This document shows positions 43,909 to 53,202 of a stretch of 64,000 nt of DNA, piece after piece. The notes below the pieces were generated by a model that saw only the letters and a program-made list of their open reading frames with translations, was not told the DNA's origin and did no database searches. How positions within the stretch are numbered: position 1 is the stretch's first letter; each line of letters opens with the position of its first letter. The stretch comes from Streptomyces regalis (GTDB lineage: Bacteria > Actinomycetota > Actinomycetes > Streptomycetales > Streptomycetaceae): NCBI RefSeq assembly GCF_001509475.1, contig NZ_LLZG01000377.1:28256-92255 (forward strand). Reading direction: 5' to 3'. A program made the translations under genes and the position numbers.

Positions 43909-44036
43909 TCACCCGGCCGCGGGCGGCTTTGCGGCTCGATGATCTCGCCGGTGACAAGTTGACCGGCAGTGTCGCAATGATCGATGCCGTCGTTGCTCCG
44001 TGTGATTCGCCCTGCCCAGCAAGCGTGGGAGACGAT

Positions 44037-45389
44037 ATGAAGACCAATCGCCCTTGGGGCAAGGCCGTTGTCATCGGCGGGAGTTACGCGGGGCTGGTGA
44101 CCGCGCGGGTGCTGGCCGACTTCTTCGCGGAAGTCGTCCTCGTGGAGCGGGACGCCGTGGACGAGGACACCGGTGTCCATCCGGGTGCGCCGCAGGGCTA
44201 TCACGCGCACGCGATGCTCGCCAAGGGCGGCGAGATCCTGCAACGGCTGTTTCCGGGGCTGCGCGAGGAACTACGGGAAGCCGGCGCACCGGTATTCGAC
44301 TACGGGCAGGGAATCGACTTCCTGCTGCCGACCGGACTGGCACCCCGGGGACGGACCGGCGTGCAGATCCAGACGTTCACCCGCGACGAGTTGGAGCGTC
44401 GGCTGCGGCGGAAGGTGCTCGCGCTTGCCGGGGTCACGCTGATGGCCGCCACGCACGTCTCGGGTCTGACCCGGGACGCCTCAGGGCGGGTGACCGGCGT
44501 GACGTGCCAACAGCAGGACGCGGAAGTGATCGACCTGGCCGCCGATCTGGTCGTCGACGCCTCCGGACGCTCCAGCTCACTGGAGGACTGGCTGCGCGCG
44601 GCCGGCGTCACGGTCCCCCCGAAGCGGACCGTGAAGGCGAAGGTCACCTACACGTCGATGAACTTCGACCGGCCGGAGGAGGGCCACCCGAGCCACCCGG
44701 ACTTCTACGTCGCCTACCAGATGCTGTTCGCTCCCCGCGTGCCCCGGGCCGGGGTTCTGCTGGCCGTGGAGCGCAACCGGTGGACGTGCTCGCTGTTCGG
44801 CTTCCAGGACCAGCCGCCAACCGACGACACGGGCTACCTGCGGTTCGCGGACAGCCTGGACAACCCGCGCCTGGCCCAGCAGATCGGACGCCGCACGGTC
44901 CAGGAGCCCACCCGTCGCTACACCAACGTCGACAACCAGTGGCGTCGCTATCACGCCGTCAAGAACTGGCCGGACCGGCTGATCGCCGTCGGGGACGCGG
45001 TCTGCGTCTTCAACCCCGTCTACGGCCAGGGGCTGACCGTGGCCGCGATGGAGGCGGAACTGCTGCACCGAATGCTGGCCCGCCGCAGGGCATCCGAGAA
45101 GCAGCTGGACGGGCTGGCCGGCGGCTACCAGAGGCGGGTGGGTCGATTGCTGCTCGGCCCGTGGACGCTCTCCACCAATTCGGACCTGATGTGGAATCCG
45201 GACCGTCAACCCCTCGGGGCGAGGATCGCGCACTGGTACAACACCAGGCTCTTCCGTGTCGCGGTGAAGGACGCGGCCGTCTGGTCGAGGTTCGTGCGCG
45301 TGGTGAACATGGTCGCTTCCCCCGCCGTGCTCTTCCATCCCGCCGTGGCCCTGAAGGTCCTGTACACCGCGTTCACCCTGCGGGACTGA
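44037..45389 (+). CDS. FAD-dependent monooxygenase/epoxidase-like oxidoreductase
   Basis: A 450-aa flavoprotein. GKAVVIGGSYAGLVTARVLA is the G-x-G-x-x-G FAD motif, LVVDASGRSSSLEDWL the D-G motif (here D-A-S-G-R) and DRLIAVGDAVCVFNPVYGQG the G-D-A-x-x-x-x-P FAD-ribityl motif of the aromatic-hydroxylase/squalene-epoxidase fold. The His-rich GAPQGYHAHAMLAKGGEILQ segment is seen in polyprenyl-modifying members. The C-terminal hydrophobic helices (VVNMVASPAVLFHPAVALKV) suggest membrane association. GGGAGA precedes ATG 44037. It lies 460 bp after the 2-MIB operon on the same strand; a role on a terpenoid is only suggested. Confidence 0.82.
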   Translation: MKTNRPWGKAVVIGGSYAGLVTARVLADFFAEVVLVERDAVDEDTGVHPGAPQGYHAHAMLAKGGEILQRLFPGLREELREAGAPVFDYGQGIDFLLPTGLAPRGRTGVQIQTFTRDELERRLRRKVLALAGVTLMAATHVSGLTRDASGRVTGVTCQQQDAEVIDLAADLVVDASGRSSSLEDWLRAAGVTVPPKRTVKAKVTYTSMNFDRPEEGHPSHPDFYVAYQMLFAPRVPRAGVLLAVERNRWTCSLFGFQDQPPTDDTGYLRFADSLDNPRLAQQIGRRTVQEPTRRYTNVDNQWRRYHAVKNWPDRLIAVGDAVCVFNPVYGQGLTVAAMEAELLHRMLARRRASEKQLDGLAGGYQRRVGRLLLGPWTLSTNSDLMWNPDRQPLGARIAHWYNTRLFRVAVKDAAVWSRFVRVVNMVASPAVLFHPAVALKVLYTAFTLRD

Positions 45390-45638
45390 CCTCTCAGAAA
45401 CGCGACCCGGTGAGCAGGCCGCGGACACCGCCGCGAGGCCGCCCACCTTCCCGGCCTTCGGTGTTCTCCATCAACATGGCTTTCACAGAATCGTGTCGGC
45501 GGACAGGGCTCCCGGTCCGGCGGGGCAGCCTGTGCGGACGTCCTGACGATTGAACGTGCGCGTGTCCTGACGGGCTCAGGACGGTCGTGCCGCACAACGT
45601 GGGTGGACAGCCCTGAATCGGCGTGAGGACGCGACGAG
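45390..45638. other. Intergenic region
   Basis: 249 bp between the flavoprotein and the NmrA-like gene. No gene or clear hairpin seen; short frames only. Confidence 0.35.
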
Positions 45639-46504
45639 ATGACGACCGTAGTGGTGACCGGCGCGACCGGGAACGTCGGGCGACATGTGGTGAGTGAGCT
45701 GCGGCGGCGCGGCATCCCTCACCGCGCGCTCGCCCGCAACCCGGAGCGAGCCACTGCCGTACTCGGCCCCGGCGCCGACCTCGCGCTAGGGGACTTCACC
45801 GAGCCCGAATCGCTCCGTGCCGCCTTCGCGGGCGCCGAGCAGGCATTCCTGAGCTGCGCCAACGACCCGCGGCAGGTCGAGAACGCGGCAAACGCGATCG
45901 AGGCCGCAGCCACGGCCGGTGTCCGGCAGATCGTCCTGCTGTCCACGGTCGGCGCCGAGGTCGGCGCCGCCAAGACGTTCGCCGATCAGCACGGCCGCAT
46001 CGAGCCCGCCTGGGCTCGGCGGGGATCCCGTTCGTGATTCTCCGGTCCAGCTTCCTGATGTCGAACCTCCTCGGTTCACTGTCGACGATCGGGCAGGCCG
46101 GACGGATCTTCCTGCCCGCCGCCGACGCCCGCGTCGCCATGATCGACCCACGTGACGTGGCCGCCTGCGCTGCCGCGGTGCTCTCCGGGCAGAGCGGGGT
46201 GGGAGAGACCCATCTGATCACCGGCCCCGAGGCCATCACCTTCACCCAGGGCGCCCGCCGGCTCTCCACCGCCCTCGGACGGACGGTGGAGTACGTCGCT
46301 GTACCCGACGAGGCAGCCCTGGCCTGCATGCTCGAGGCGGGCCTGCCGTCCTGGCTCGCCGAGGGGGTGGTGGGCATCTTCCAACTGCTCCGGGAAGGCA
46401 TCAATGCCGACACCACCGACTCAGTGCGCCGGTTGACCGGGCACGACCCACGACCCGTCGCCGACTTCGCCCACGACCTCATGGCACCGCTCCTGACTCG
46501 CTGA
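45639..46504 (+). pseudogene. NmrA-like NAD(P)-binding protein, one frameshift
   Basis: The first part MTTVVVTGATGNVGRHVVSE (G-A-T-G-x-x-G), HRALARNPERATAVLGPGAD and GVRQIVLLSTVGAEVGAAKT reaches about 46010. The frame then changes and continues FVILRSSFLMSNLLGSLSTI, MIDPRDVAACAAAVLSGQSG and HLITGPEAITFTQGARRLST to 46504. Together about 288 aa, the full length of an NmrA/QOR2-type protein (HSCARG-like redox sensor or reductase). A single-base loss near 46010-46025 explains the break. No homopolymer longer than G4 is there. Confidence 0.75.
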
Positions 46505-46843
46505 TCCCGCAGCAGGTGGCGGACGGCGCGGCAGAGCGGATCCCGGCACAGGGCCGCGCGGACTGCGGAATCAGCGCCGGGGAACCGACGTGGCCGAGAG
46601 GAGCTACACCCACGAGAGATTGGAGGCCGCCCCGCTCAGATGGGGTTCCGATGCTGGTCGGAGCGGAGATCAGTAGCACGTGATCGTCCGTCAGGGGCGT
46701 CTTCCGCGGTTCCTGTCTGCGGGCTTCGGCTTGCCGCATGGCTTCGGCCGTGGGAGGGATCGTCATCGTGGACGTGCTGACGTGGGCTGTCGAGCGGCGG
46801 ATGTACTGGCCGAGCGGGCTGAACTGCCGCCCGCCCTGGCCGG
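46505..46843. other. Region without supported gene
   Basis: About 340 bp between the NmrA pseudogene and the transposase remnant. A minus-strand frame (MTIPPTAEAMRQAEARRQEP to about TDDHVLLISAPTSIG) has a start codon and a protein-like stretch of about 45 residues but no family could be named. Confidence 0.3.
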
Positions 46844-47182
46844 GCCGGCGAGATCACCGCCGCCCGCCACGACCACATCACCAGGCATCTGCGCGAGGCC
46901 GGCCTCAGCGCCCTGGCCGACCTCGGCTTCGTCGGCCTCGACGACGACCCCGACGAAGCTCCGGTCATCATCACCGGCCGCAAGGCGACCCGCTCCCACC
47001 GCCTCACCGACGCCGAGAAGGAGGCGAACCGGCTGGTCAGCCGCGAACGCGCGGCCGCCGAACACGGCTTCGCGAACCTGAAGACCTGGCGCATTCTGAC
47101 CAAGGTCCGCATGAACGTCCATCACGCCACCACGCTGCTACGGGCCCTGCTCGTTCTGGCGAACTGCGAAGTCCAGCGGTGA
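46844..47182 (+). mobile_element. 3' remnant of an IS5-type (DDE) transposase
   Basis: An open frame without start, EITAARHDHITRHLREAGLS, LADLGFVGLDDDPDEAPVII, RLTDAEKEANRLVSRERAAA, EHGFANLKTWRILTKVRMNV and LLRALLVLANCEVQR stop (47180-47182). D-x-G-F/D-D-x-x..., and E-H-G-F-A-x-L-K-x-W-R-I-L are the C-terminal DDE signature with the catalytic Glu of the IS5/HARBI-like group. The N-terminal half is missing, so it cannot move by itself. It runs into the truncated end of the ABC gene from the opposite strand. Confidence 0.75.
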
Positions 47183-47204
47183 CAGACGATCACCCGACGG
47201 CGAT

Positions 47205-47960
47205 CACTCCGCCTGCCGGTGGTGGCCAGCCAGGCGAGTGCGGCCCAGGCCAGGAGCAGGAAGAAGCCGCCGGCCGTCGAGGACAGCAGGGTGATGCGCA
47301 AGGTCCGTGGAGCGGCGCCCAGCACGCGGCGGTCGATGCGCTCGGAGAGTGACCGGTACCAGAACAGCAGGTAGCCGGTCATGCCGTTGGCGCGGACTTC
47401 GTCACCGTGCTTCGGCGCGGTGGCCCACCAGCGCATCATGTGGCGCACGTTGCGGTCCGACACGTTCGCGTAGTGCATCTCGTAGTCGACGCGAGCGGTG
47501 AGAACCGCGCCGACTCCGGCCGGCAAGACAGCGAGGAGGAGCAGGGGCAGCATCGCCCAGTGCAATACGGACAGGACTCCGCTGGCGGCCACCATCCTGA
47601 TCAGGGCGGCCACGAATGGCTGCGCGTCGTTCACCATCACGTGTGTGCGCACCACGCCCATCTCGGCGGCTTCCTGCCGGTCAGCGAAGCCGTCTCGGGC
47701 GTAGGCCGCGGCTTCGACTCGGCACACCGCCTCGACCAGTGAGGTGTCTGCATAGGTCGTCAGTGGCGGGGTGAGCCGGCGATCCGCGTATGAGGCGAGC
47801 GCGCTGGACAGCCGCCCGAGTGCCGCCGCGCCGGCCACGACGATCAGCGCGGGCAGCGCGTGATGAAGGCGGTCGGCCACGGCTCCGGAGTCGAGGATCG
47901 GTTGCATGGCGCGGGCGGTCGCGGCCAGGCCCACCGCGGTGGCAGCGCCTGTGACCAGGC
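47205..47960 (-). pseudogene. ABC exporter half, membrane domain only, truncated at both ends
   Basis: The minus frame codes about 250 residues of a transmembrane domain (LRLVTGAATAVGLAATARAM; ALIVVAGAAALGRLSSALAS; HWAMLPLLLLAVLPAGVGAV; ITLLSSTAGGFFLLLAWAAL), then leaves homologous sequence after LAWLATTGR where the transposase remnant begins. Its beginning coincides exactly with the right tRNA-Pro repeat (47960), and the only start codons are within that repeat. The nucleotide-binding domain is gone. It lies just downstream of another ABC half on the same strand, so it may once have been its partner. Confidence 0.6.
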
Positions 47961-47985
47961 GCAGGTTCAAATCCTGTCGTCCCGA
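47960..47985 (+). repeat. Right tRNA-Pro fragment: 17-bp core plus acceptor 3' end
   Basis: CGCAGGTTCAAATCCTG (47960-47976) equals 15157-15173, and the next bases TCGTCCCGA (47977-47985) contain CGTCCCG, the exact complement of the acceptor strand CGGGACG at 15109-15115. Nothing upstream of 47960 resembles a tRNA. It is therefore the 3' piece of the same tRNA-Pro gene, about 32.8 kb away. Confidence 0.75.
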
Positions 47986-48002
47986 CTTTTCGAAGTCGCA
48001 GG

Positions 48003-49745
48003 TCAGGGGTCGTTTCGGAGCAATCCGAAACGACCCTTTGTGATTGCTTGAGGCTGCACGGGCTCGTTGATCCGCGGCACCGGCTCATGGACCGTCAGCC
48101 TGCCGTCGTCGATTCGCCAGAGCACATCCGCGCGCGCGGCGAGCTTGGGCTCGTCGGTGACGTAGATGACTGTGCCCGGATACCGCTCGAGCAGACGTTC
48201 CATCAGGTCGGAGCCGAGCGCTTCTTCCGACCTGACCTCGTCCAGCAGCAGAACCCGGGGTCCGCTGCGTAGCGCCCGTACGATCGCCACCTGATAGCGC
48301 ACGGCCATGGAAAGGCCGTGGCCGTTTTCGCCCACCCGGGTGCGCAGACCGTCGGGCAGCAGGTCGGCCAAGGCCTCGATGTGTTCCTCGTCCGCCCCTT
48401 CGGCCGCGTCCGGAGCTTCGCCGAGCCGCAGGTTCGTGTCGACACTGCCACGGAGCAAGGGCAGTTCGGGGCTGGTCAGCCTGATCGCCCGCCGTACCGA
48501 TTCGGGGTCGTGCCGGGCGAGGTCCTGGCCGTCGAGCAGTACCGCGCCGGCGTCCGGCGCCTGCAGTCGCGCGATGAGACGAAGCAGCAGTGACTTTCCC
48601 GAGCTCGCAGGCCCCTGCAGCACGATCCGCTGCCCGGGCCGCGCGACGGCCGATGCGTCCAGGACGCCGTCCACGCACAGCCCGGCAAGTTCCAGCTGCC
48701 CCGGCCCGGGCGCGAGCGGCTCGGCTCCGCGCCGTCTGCCCAGCGGCGCCGGCGCCGCGAGGACCTCGGAGATACGCCACCGCGCGACGCGCGACTGCTG
48801 CCAGTACTCCTGCACCCGGACCAGCGACGACAGGGGCCCACCGAGGAAGTTCGCCACCGTCAGCAGCGAGGCGAGGGCCTCCCAGGTGGTGCCCGCCACC
48901 AGGGCCACCGTGACCACGATCAGCAGGATCCCGATGCCGCACGCCTCGGCCGTCGCCGACATCGCTCCGGTGAGCCGGGCCTGGCACACCATGGCGCGAC
49001 CGTACTCACGGCTGAGCCGCCGCATGACCCGGCGCTCCTGCTCGACCCGTCCGAGGGACTGCATGACGGCCGTGTGCGTGACCCGTTCGTTGACGAAGGC
49101 GGCGAGCCTGCCGTTGTGCCGTCTGGTCTCGCGTACGCGTTCGCGCAGCCGCCGCCCGAACAGTGCGACGGCGGCCGCGGCGAGGAGGAGCAGCGCCGCC
49201 GACAGCGCGCCGATGCCCGGCGCGATGACGGCCAAGAGGACGATCGCGCATGCCACGAACACCCCGTCCACCAGAATCGGTGCCACACCCTTGCTGATCC
49301 ACAGCCGAAGGGCGGAAGCATCACCGGTGAAGCGGAGCACGGTCACGCCGACCGTGCGCCGGTACGGTCCACCCGCCTCGCTTCCGGTGACGTGGTCGAA
49401 GAGACGCATTCTGACGCTGTGCACGTAGCTCTGGGCCAGCCGTTCCGCGAGCGGTTCGCCCGCCGCCTTGAGCAGCACGGTTGCGCAGGCCGACGTGGCG
49501 AGACCGACGGCCAGTGTGGTGGGCGCGTAACCGGCGACGTGCGTGTAGATGGCGCTGCGGTCGTGGCCGGACGCGATCTCCCGGCCGTGCGTGATGCGGT
49601 AGGCCGCACCATGCGCCAGGAGGGCGAAGCCGACCACGCAGACCGCCTGCCCGAAACCCGCGAGCACCAAAAGGAGCATCAGTCGGCGCCGTGCACCGCC
49701 GAGCGTGTGCGGCATCCGGACGCGCTTCTTTCGCGCCGTGGTCAC
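48003..49745 (-). CDS. ABC exporter half-transporter with degenerate nucleotide-binding motifs
   Basis: A 580-aa fused membrane domain plus ATPase domain. Six hydrophobic helices span about 20-300; the ATPase starts near 340. Walker A is intact (QGPASSGKSLLLR) and Walker B keeps D-E (RVLLLDEVRSEEAL), but the signature is LSMAVRYQ instead of LSGGQxQ, the Q-loop reads LTSPELP, and the H-loop His is Asp (YVTDEPKLAA). Such loss is seen in the inactive half of heterodimeric exporters. GTG 49745 overlaps the stop of the P-loop gene (GTGA). The final dozen residues are encoded by tRNA-terminator DNA, so the native C-terminus was altered. Confidence 0.82.
   Translation of the reverse strand: MTTARKKRVRMPHTLGGARRRLMLLLVLAGFGQAVCVVGFALLAHGAAYRITHGREIASGHDRSAIYTHVAGYAPTTLAVGLATSACATVLLKAAGEPLAERLAQSYVHSVRMRLFDHVTGSEAGGPYRRTVGVTVLRFTGDASALRLWISKGVAPILVDGVFVACAIVLLAVIAPGIGALSAALLLLAAAAVALFGRRLRERVRETRRHNGRLAAFVNERVTHTAVMQSLGRVEQERRVMRRLSREYGRAMVCQARLTGAMSATAEACGIGILLIVVTVALVAGTTWEALASLLTVANFLGGPLSSLVRVQEYWQQSRVARWRISEVLAAPAPLGRRRGAEPLAPGPGQLELAGLCVDGVLDASAVARPGQRIVLQGPASSGKSLLLRLIARLQAPDAGAVLLDGQDLARHDPESVRRAIRLTSPELPLLRGSVDTNLRLGEAPDAAEGADEEHIEALADLLPDGLRTRVGENGHGLSMAVRYQVAIVRALRSGPRVLLLDEVRSEEALGSDLMERLLERYPGTVIYVTDEPKLAARADVLWRIDDGRLTVHEPVPRINEPVQPQAITKGRFGLLRNDP
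48007..48036 (+). terminator. Hairpin after the tRNA-Pro 3' fragment
   Basis: GGGTCGTTTCGGA (48007-48019) pairs with TCCGAAACGACCC (48024-48036), loop GCAA, followed by TTTG. Same core as the hairpin at 15179-15210. The last codons of the leftward ABC gene run through it. Confidence 0.7.
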
Positions 49746-50932
49746 GCCACTGTCTCGGCCGTCAGGGGACCGCTGTACTCCGTCAGCCGACTGCGTTCCT
49801 GCGGCAGTCCGCCGTGGTCCGTCAGGTGACTGGCGTCCTCCGGCACCCCGCCGGCGTCTGCTGCGACGCCCCCGCCGGTGGCGGCGCTCGTCAGCAGCTG
49901 ATCGGCGACTGACGGGTCGGACAGGGCGGCCGCTGAGTGCACCGGGATCTCCACCGCGGCCACCGCTTCGGCCGTGGCCAGCGGAGAGCCCGTCAGTACC
50001 CCGCTCAGAGCCACGACGGGAAGTCCCTCGTCGCGCAGCAGCCGTACCCCCGCCACCGCGCTGATCGAGTCTCCGGCCGCGAACACGATGCTGTCCACGG
50101 CGGCGCGGAATTCCGGCGTCCGCATGAGCGCCGCCGTCTCCCGCTGCAGAAGCCCGTCGGCGACCTCCAGCACGATGGCATCTGCCTGGTGACTCGTCAG
50201 ATCTGTGATCGAGCTGCGCAGAATGCGGATCACCTGTGGCATCGGCAGCTGGTAGGTGGTGGGGAAACCCAGGTCGGTGAAGTCGATGACCCGCGACGCG
50301 CCCGCGTCGGCCATCAGCGTCGGATCCCCGGGAGCACCGGTGCCGGTCACCTTTGCCGCGCCGACCCGGCGGCCGGACAGGCTGAGGCCGCGGATGAGGG
50401 CGGCCGCCACGGTCGTCTTGCCCGCGTTCATCGAGGTGCCGAGTACGGCGATGGTGCGCGGACGCGGAGCGAGGGCCGGCACCACGGGCCGGGCCAGGCG
50501 GGCCAGGGCGATGACTTCGCCGTGCTCGTCGGTCACCCGGCCCAATGGCTCCAGTCGGGTGGGGGATTTCATTCTGGAGTGGGAGGACACGACCCGCCCC
50601 GCTATGCCGCCTCCGGCGACCAGGTCACATGGTCCGAGGTCGCCGGGCACCTCCGCCTCGAACTGATCAGGGGCGTAGCGAGCGCCGTAGGCGACTACGA
50701 CCTTGTCGCCGACGAACAGCCGGTTCCGCTTTCCGTGTACCTGCCCGAGGAATCTGTGCTGGCCGATTTCGGTCACCCGGCACAGCACCAGGTCGCCCGC
50801 TCGCGGAGGTTCATCCTCCGTGCTCAGTCCCAGTGTTCTGGTGCTTCCGTAGCCCAGCTCGACAAGGCGGCGAGCGGTATAGGAAACCTTCGCCACCTCG
50901 TTGCCGGAAGAATTGAACCGCACGCTCTGCAT
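49742..50932 (-). CDS. P-loop NTPase of DUF1611/MobB-like type
   Basis: A 396-aa protein from ATG 50932 with AAGGAG six bases upstream. Residues 1-150 are a beta-rich domain (GDLVLCRVTEIGQHRFLGQV; NRLFVGDKVVVAYGARYAPD). Then TIAVLGTSMNAGKTTVAAAL is a P-loop (G-T-S-x-x-A-G-K-T-T), with KVTGTGAPGDPTLMADAGAS, FPTTYQLP and ADAIVLEVADGLLQRE giving the DUF1611/dethiobiotin-synthetase-like fold. The C-terminal 60 residues are repetitive (LTDHGGLPQERSRLTEYSGP). Relatives act in amino-acid acylation and cofactor attachment, but no substrate can be named. Coupled to the ABC half by a 4-bp overlap, suggesting that it makes or activates the exported compound. Confidence 0.7.
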   Translation of the reverse strand: MQSVRFNSSGNEVAKVSYTARRLVELGYGSTRTLGLSTEDEPPRAGDLVLCRVTEIGQHRFLGQVHGKRNRLFVGDKVVVAYGARYAPDQFEAEVPGDLGPCDLVAGGGIAGRVVSSHSRMKSPTRLEPLGRVTDEHGEVIALARLARPVVPALAPRPRTIAVLGTSMNAGKTTVAAALIRGLSLSGRRVGAAKVTGTGAPGDPTLMADAGASRVIDFTDLGFPTTYQLPMPQVIRILRSSITDLTSHQADAIVLEVADGLLQRETAALMRTPEFRAAVDSIVFAAGDSISAVAGVRLLRDEGLPVVALSGVLTGSPLATAEAVAAVEIPVHSAAALSDPSVADQLLTSAATGGGVAADAGGVPEDASHLTDHGGLPQERSRLTEYSGPLTAETVA

Positions 50933-51296
50933 GGATTTCTCCTTAGCCCGTGGTCCCGCGGAGCACCAGCATCCGCCGCGCTCGCGGACTGCGCACTCCG
51001 ACCACCGTCATCTGCGGCACTGCGAACTCCGTCCGGACCACGACCCGCTGGAAGGTGCAAAGGTCCTCCGGCCGTGCACCACGGCTTCCGGCTCGACGGA
51101 AAGGTGAGCTTCAAGGGCGAACTTGGCGGCCATCCGGCCGAATGCGGTGCGGCACGCGCGAGTGCGGCACGGGCCGTGGCCTCGGTGGGTGCGCGGTTCG
51201 GGAGGGCTCCCGAGTGGGGCGGGTGAGCATGGGGGCGGAGGTCGCCGGGAGCGTACGGCAGCCGGTCGGCAGGTGCGGCCGAAGAAGGGGGCGTTG
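50933..51296. other. Divergent intergenic region
   Basis: 364 bp between the P-loop gene (left) and the kinase gene (right); it should hold both promoters. No clear hexamers, repeats or hairpins were identified. An Arg-rich open frame continues the kinase frame upstream but has no protein character. Confidence 0.4.
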
Positions 51297-53078
51297 GTGA
51301 CACGGGAGGAACGAGTCATCGCCGGGCGGTACCGGCTGCGGCAGCGGCTGGGTTCCGGTGGCGGGGGAGACGTCTGGCTGGCCGAGGACGAGGAGCTCCG
51401 GGTCCAGGTCGCCGTCAAGGAGATCGACGTACCGCAGGAGTCGGAGAGAAGCGGCGGGGACCTCGCCGGCCGGGGGCGCAAGGAGGCACTGAAGGCGGCG
51501 CAGCTGCGCGAGCACCCGAACGTGATCACGGTGTACGACGTGGTGGAGCACGACGACCGCCCGTGGATCGTGATGGAGTACCTGCCGGGCACGCGGGACC
51601 TGCGGGCCGTGGTGACGGAGCGCGGTGCGCTGTCGAGCGACGAGGTGGCCAGGATCGGGGCGGCCGCGCTCGACGCCCTCTGTGCCGGGCACCGGCTCGG
51701 CATCATCCACCGGGACGTGAAGCCGTCCAACATCCTGCTGGCACCGGATCATTCAGGCGCCGCCGATCGCCGGGTCCTGCTCACGGACTACGGCATCTCG
51801 CTGTGGCCCCGTGAGACCCGGGTCACCCAGAGCGGCATGGTGGTCGGCACCCCCGGTTTCCTGGCGCCGGAGCGGCTGTCCGGCGGCGAGGCGACGCAAG
51901 CGACCGACCTGTTCTCGCTCGGCGTCACTCTCTACTTCGCCGTCGAGGGCACCTCCCCTTTCGAACGGGACACCCTCGACGCCTCCCTCATGGCGGCGCT
52001 GACGACGCAACCCGACGTGCCGCAGCGGGCGAGTGATCCGCTGAGCCGCGTGATCATGGGGCTGCTGGCCAAGGATCCGACGGAACGTATGCAGGCGGCG
52101 CAGGCGCGCGAACTGCTCGCCGAGGCCCTGCTCGCCGAGGACGCGGGAACCGGGCTCCCCGGCCGCAGCGCGCCGCTGCCCTCGCTTCCCGGATCTGCCC
52201 GGGCCGCGTCCGGCCGGCGAACGCCCCTGTTGCTGGCGCTCGCCGCCCTGCTGGCCGTGGGCGGTGGGTTCGCGCTGGGCGCCGCCACCCACCACGGCGA
52301 GCGGGGCGAGACGACGGATCCGCAGGTCAGCGCGAAGGTGGCGGCCACCCCCTCCCCGACCGTGACCCGCAGCGCGTACCCGTACGGCAGGCAGGTGGGA
52401 CTGCGCACGGGGCTCACGCCGGGGCAGTGCGTCGACGCCGACTGGAAGGACGGGAAGTTCCAGGGGCGGCCCGGGGTGAAGGTCGTCGACTGCTACGACG
52501 ACGATCCCGAGGGCCAGGTCATCGCGACCGTCGGCGCCGGACCGGCATCCGGTGCGGCGGCGATACGGGGCGAGTGCACCCGCCGCACCGCGCAGCTGCG
52601 CAAGACCATGGCCGACCCGGTGCTGTACGTCCTCACACCCGAGAGGGGGCAGAGCGAGCCGCCGGCCTCGGCCTGCCTGCTCTTCCTGAACCACGCCACC
52701 CTCGGCGGCCCGCTCGGCGACTTCCGCAAGCTCGGCGACGAGGTGTACCTCACGCAGCTGGGCCCGGGGGACTGCATCGACGTCGAGGAGGACGAGGACG
52801 GCACGTACACCAAGACCCTGGTGAGCTGCGCCAAGCCGCACGACGAGCAGCTGGTCGGCTGGACCCGGGCCTCGGGCGACGGCTCGGCGGACAGCGTCGA
52901 CACCGGAGAGCTCTGCCAGGACACGTACGGCGTCAACTGGGCGCGTGGCCAAGGGCACGAGATGTGGGGCTGGTACTCGGACGAGGAGTGGGACGCCGGA
53001 TTCCGCCAGGTGCTGTGCAGCGTGGCCCGGGAGGACGGCGGGAAACTTCCCGGAGGAGCGCTGAAGTCGGCGTACTGA
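51297..53078 (+). CDS. Transmembrane Ser/Thr protein kinase
   Basis: A 593-aa kinase. GRYRLRQRLGSGGGGDVWLA is the glycine loop, VAVKEID the ATP Lys, IIHRDVKPSNILL the catalytic loop (HRD) and LLTDYGISLW the metal motif (D-Y-G in place of D-F-G), with GTPGFLAPERL the P+1 loop. A membrane helix (PLLLALAALLAVGGGFALGA, about residue 322) leads to an extracytoplasmic domain with Cys pairs (GQCVDADWKDG; VVDCYDDDPEG; GDCIDVEEDEDG). GTG 51297 follows AAGGGG; the frame upstream is not protein-like. It probably senses an external signal and may phosphorylate the FHA protein 124 bp downstream. Confidence 0.9.
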   Translation: MTREERVIAGRYRLRQRLGSGGGGDVWLAEDEELRVQVAVKEIDVPQESERSGGDLAGRGRKEALKAAQLREHPNVITVYDVVEHDDRPWIVMEYLPGTRDLRAVVTERGALSSDEVARIGAAALDALCAGHRLGIIHRDVKPSNILLAPDHSGAADRRVLLTDYGISLWPRETRVTQSGMVVGTPGFLAPERLSGGEATQATDLFSLGVTLYFAVEGTSPFERDTLDASLMAALTTQPDVPQRASDPLSRVIMGLLAKDPTERMQAAQARELLAEALLAEDAGTGLPGRSAPLPSLPGSARAASGRRTPLLLALAALLAVGGGFALGAATHHGERGETTDPQVSAKVAATPSPTVTRSAYPYGRQVGLRTGLTPGQCVDADWKDGKFQGRPGVKVVDCYDDDPEGQVIATVGAGPASGAAAIRGECTRRTAQLRKTMADPVLYVLTPERGQSEPPASACLLFLNHATLGGPLGDFRKLGDEVYLTQLGPGDCIDVEEDEDGTYTKTLVSCAKPHDEQLVGWTRASGDGSADSVDTGELCQDTYGVNWARGQGHEMWGWYSDEEWDAGFRQVLCSVAREDGGKLPGGALKSAY

Positions 53079-53202
53079 CGGTGCGGACCCCTCAGCCCGT
53101 ACGGGAGGGGTCCCGCGACGGGGACAGACACTGGTCAGTAACCGTCGGACCACTGCCGAGAACCTGTTGAACCAACGAGCTCACGAACCGAGGAGACCAG
53201 CG

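Noticed and set aside
46680..47352. Two plus-strand frames opposite or beside the transposase remnant
   Set aside because: Only the frame ending at 47182 has transposase motifs; the others are Arg/Thr-rich shadows.
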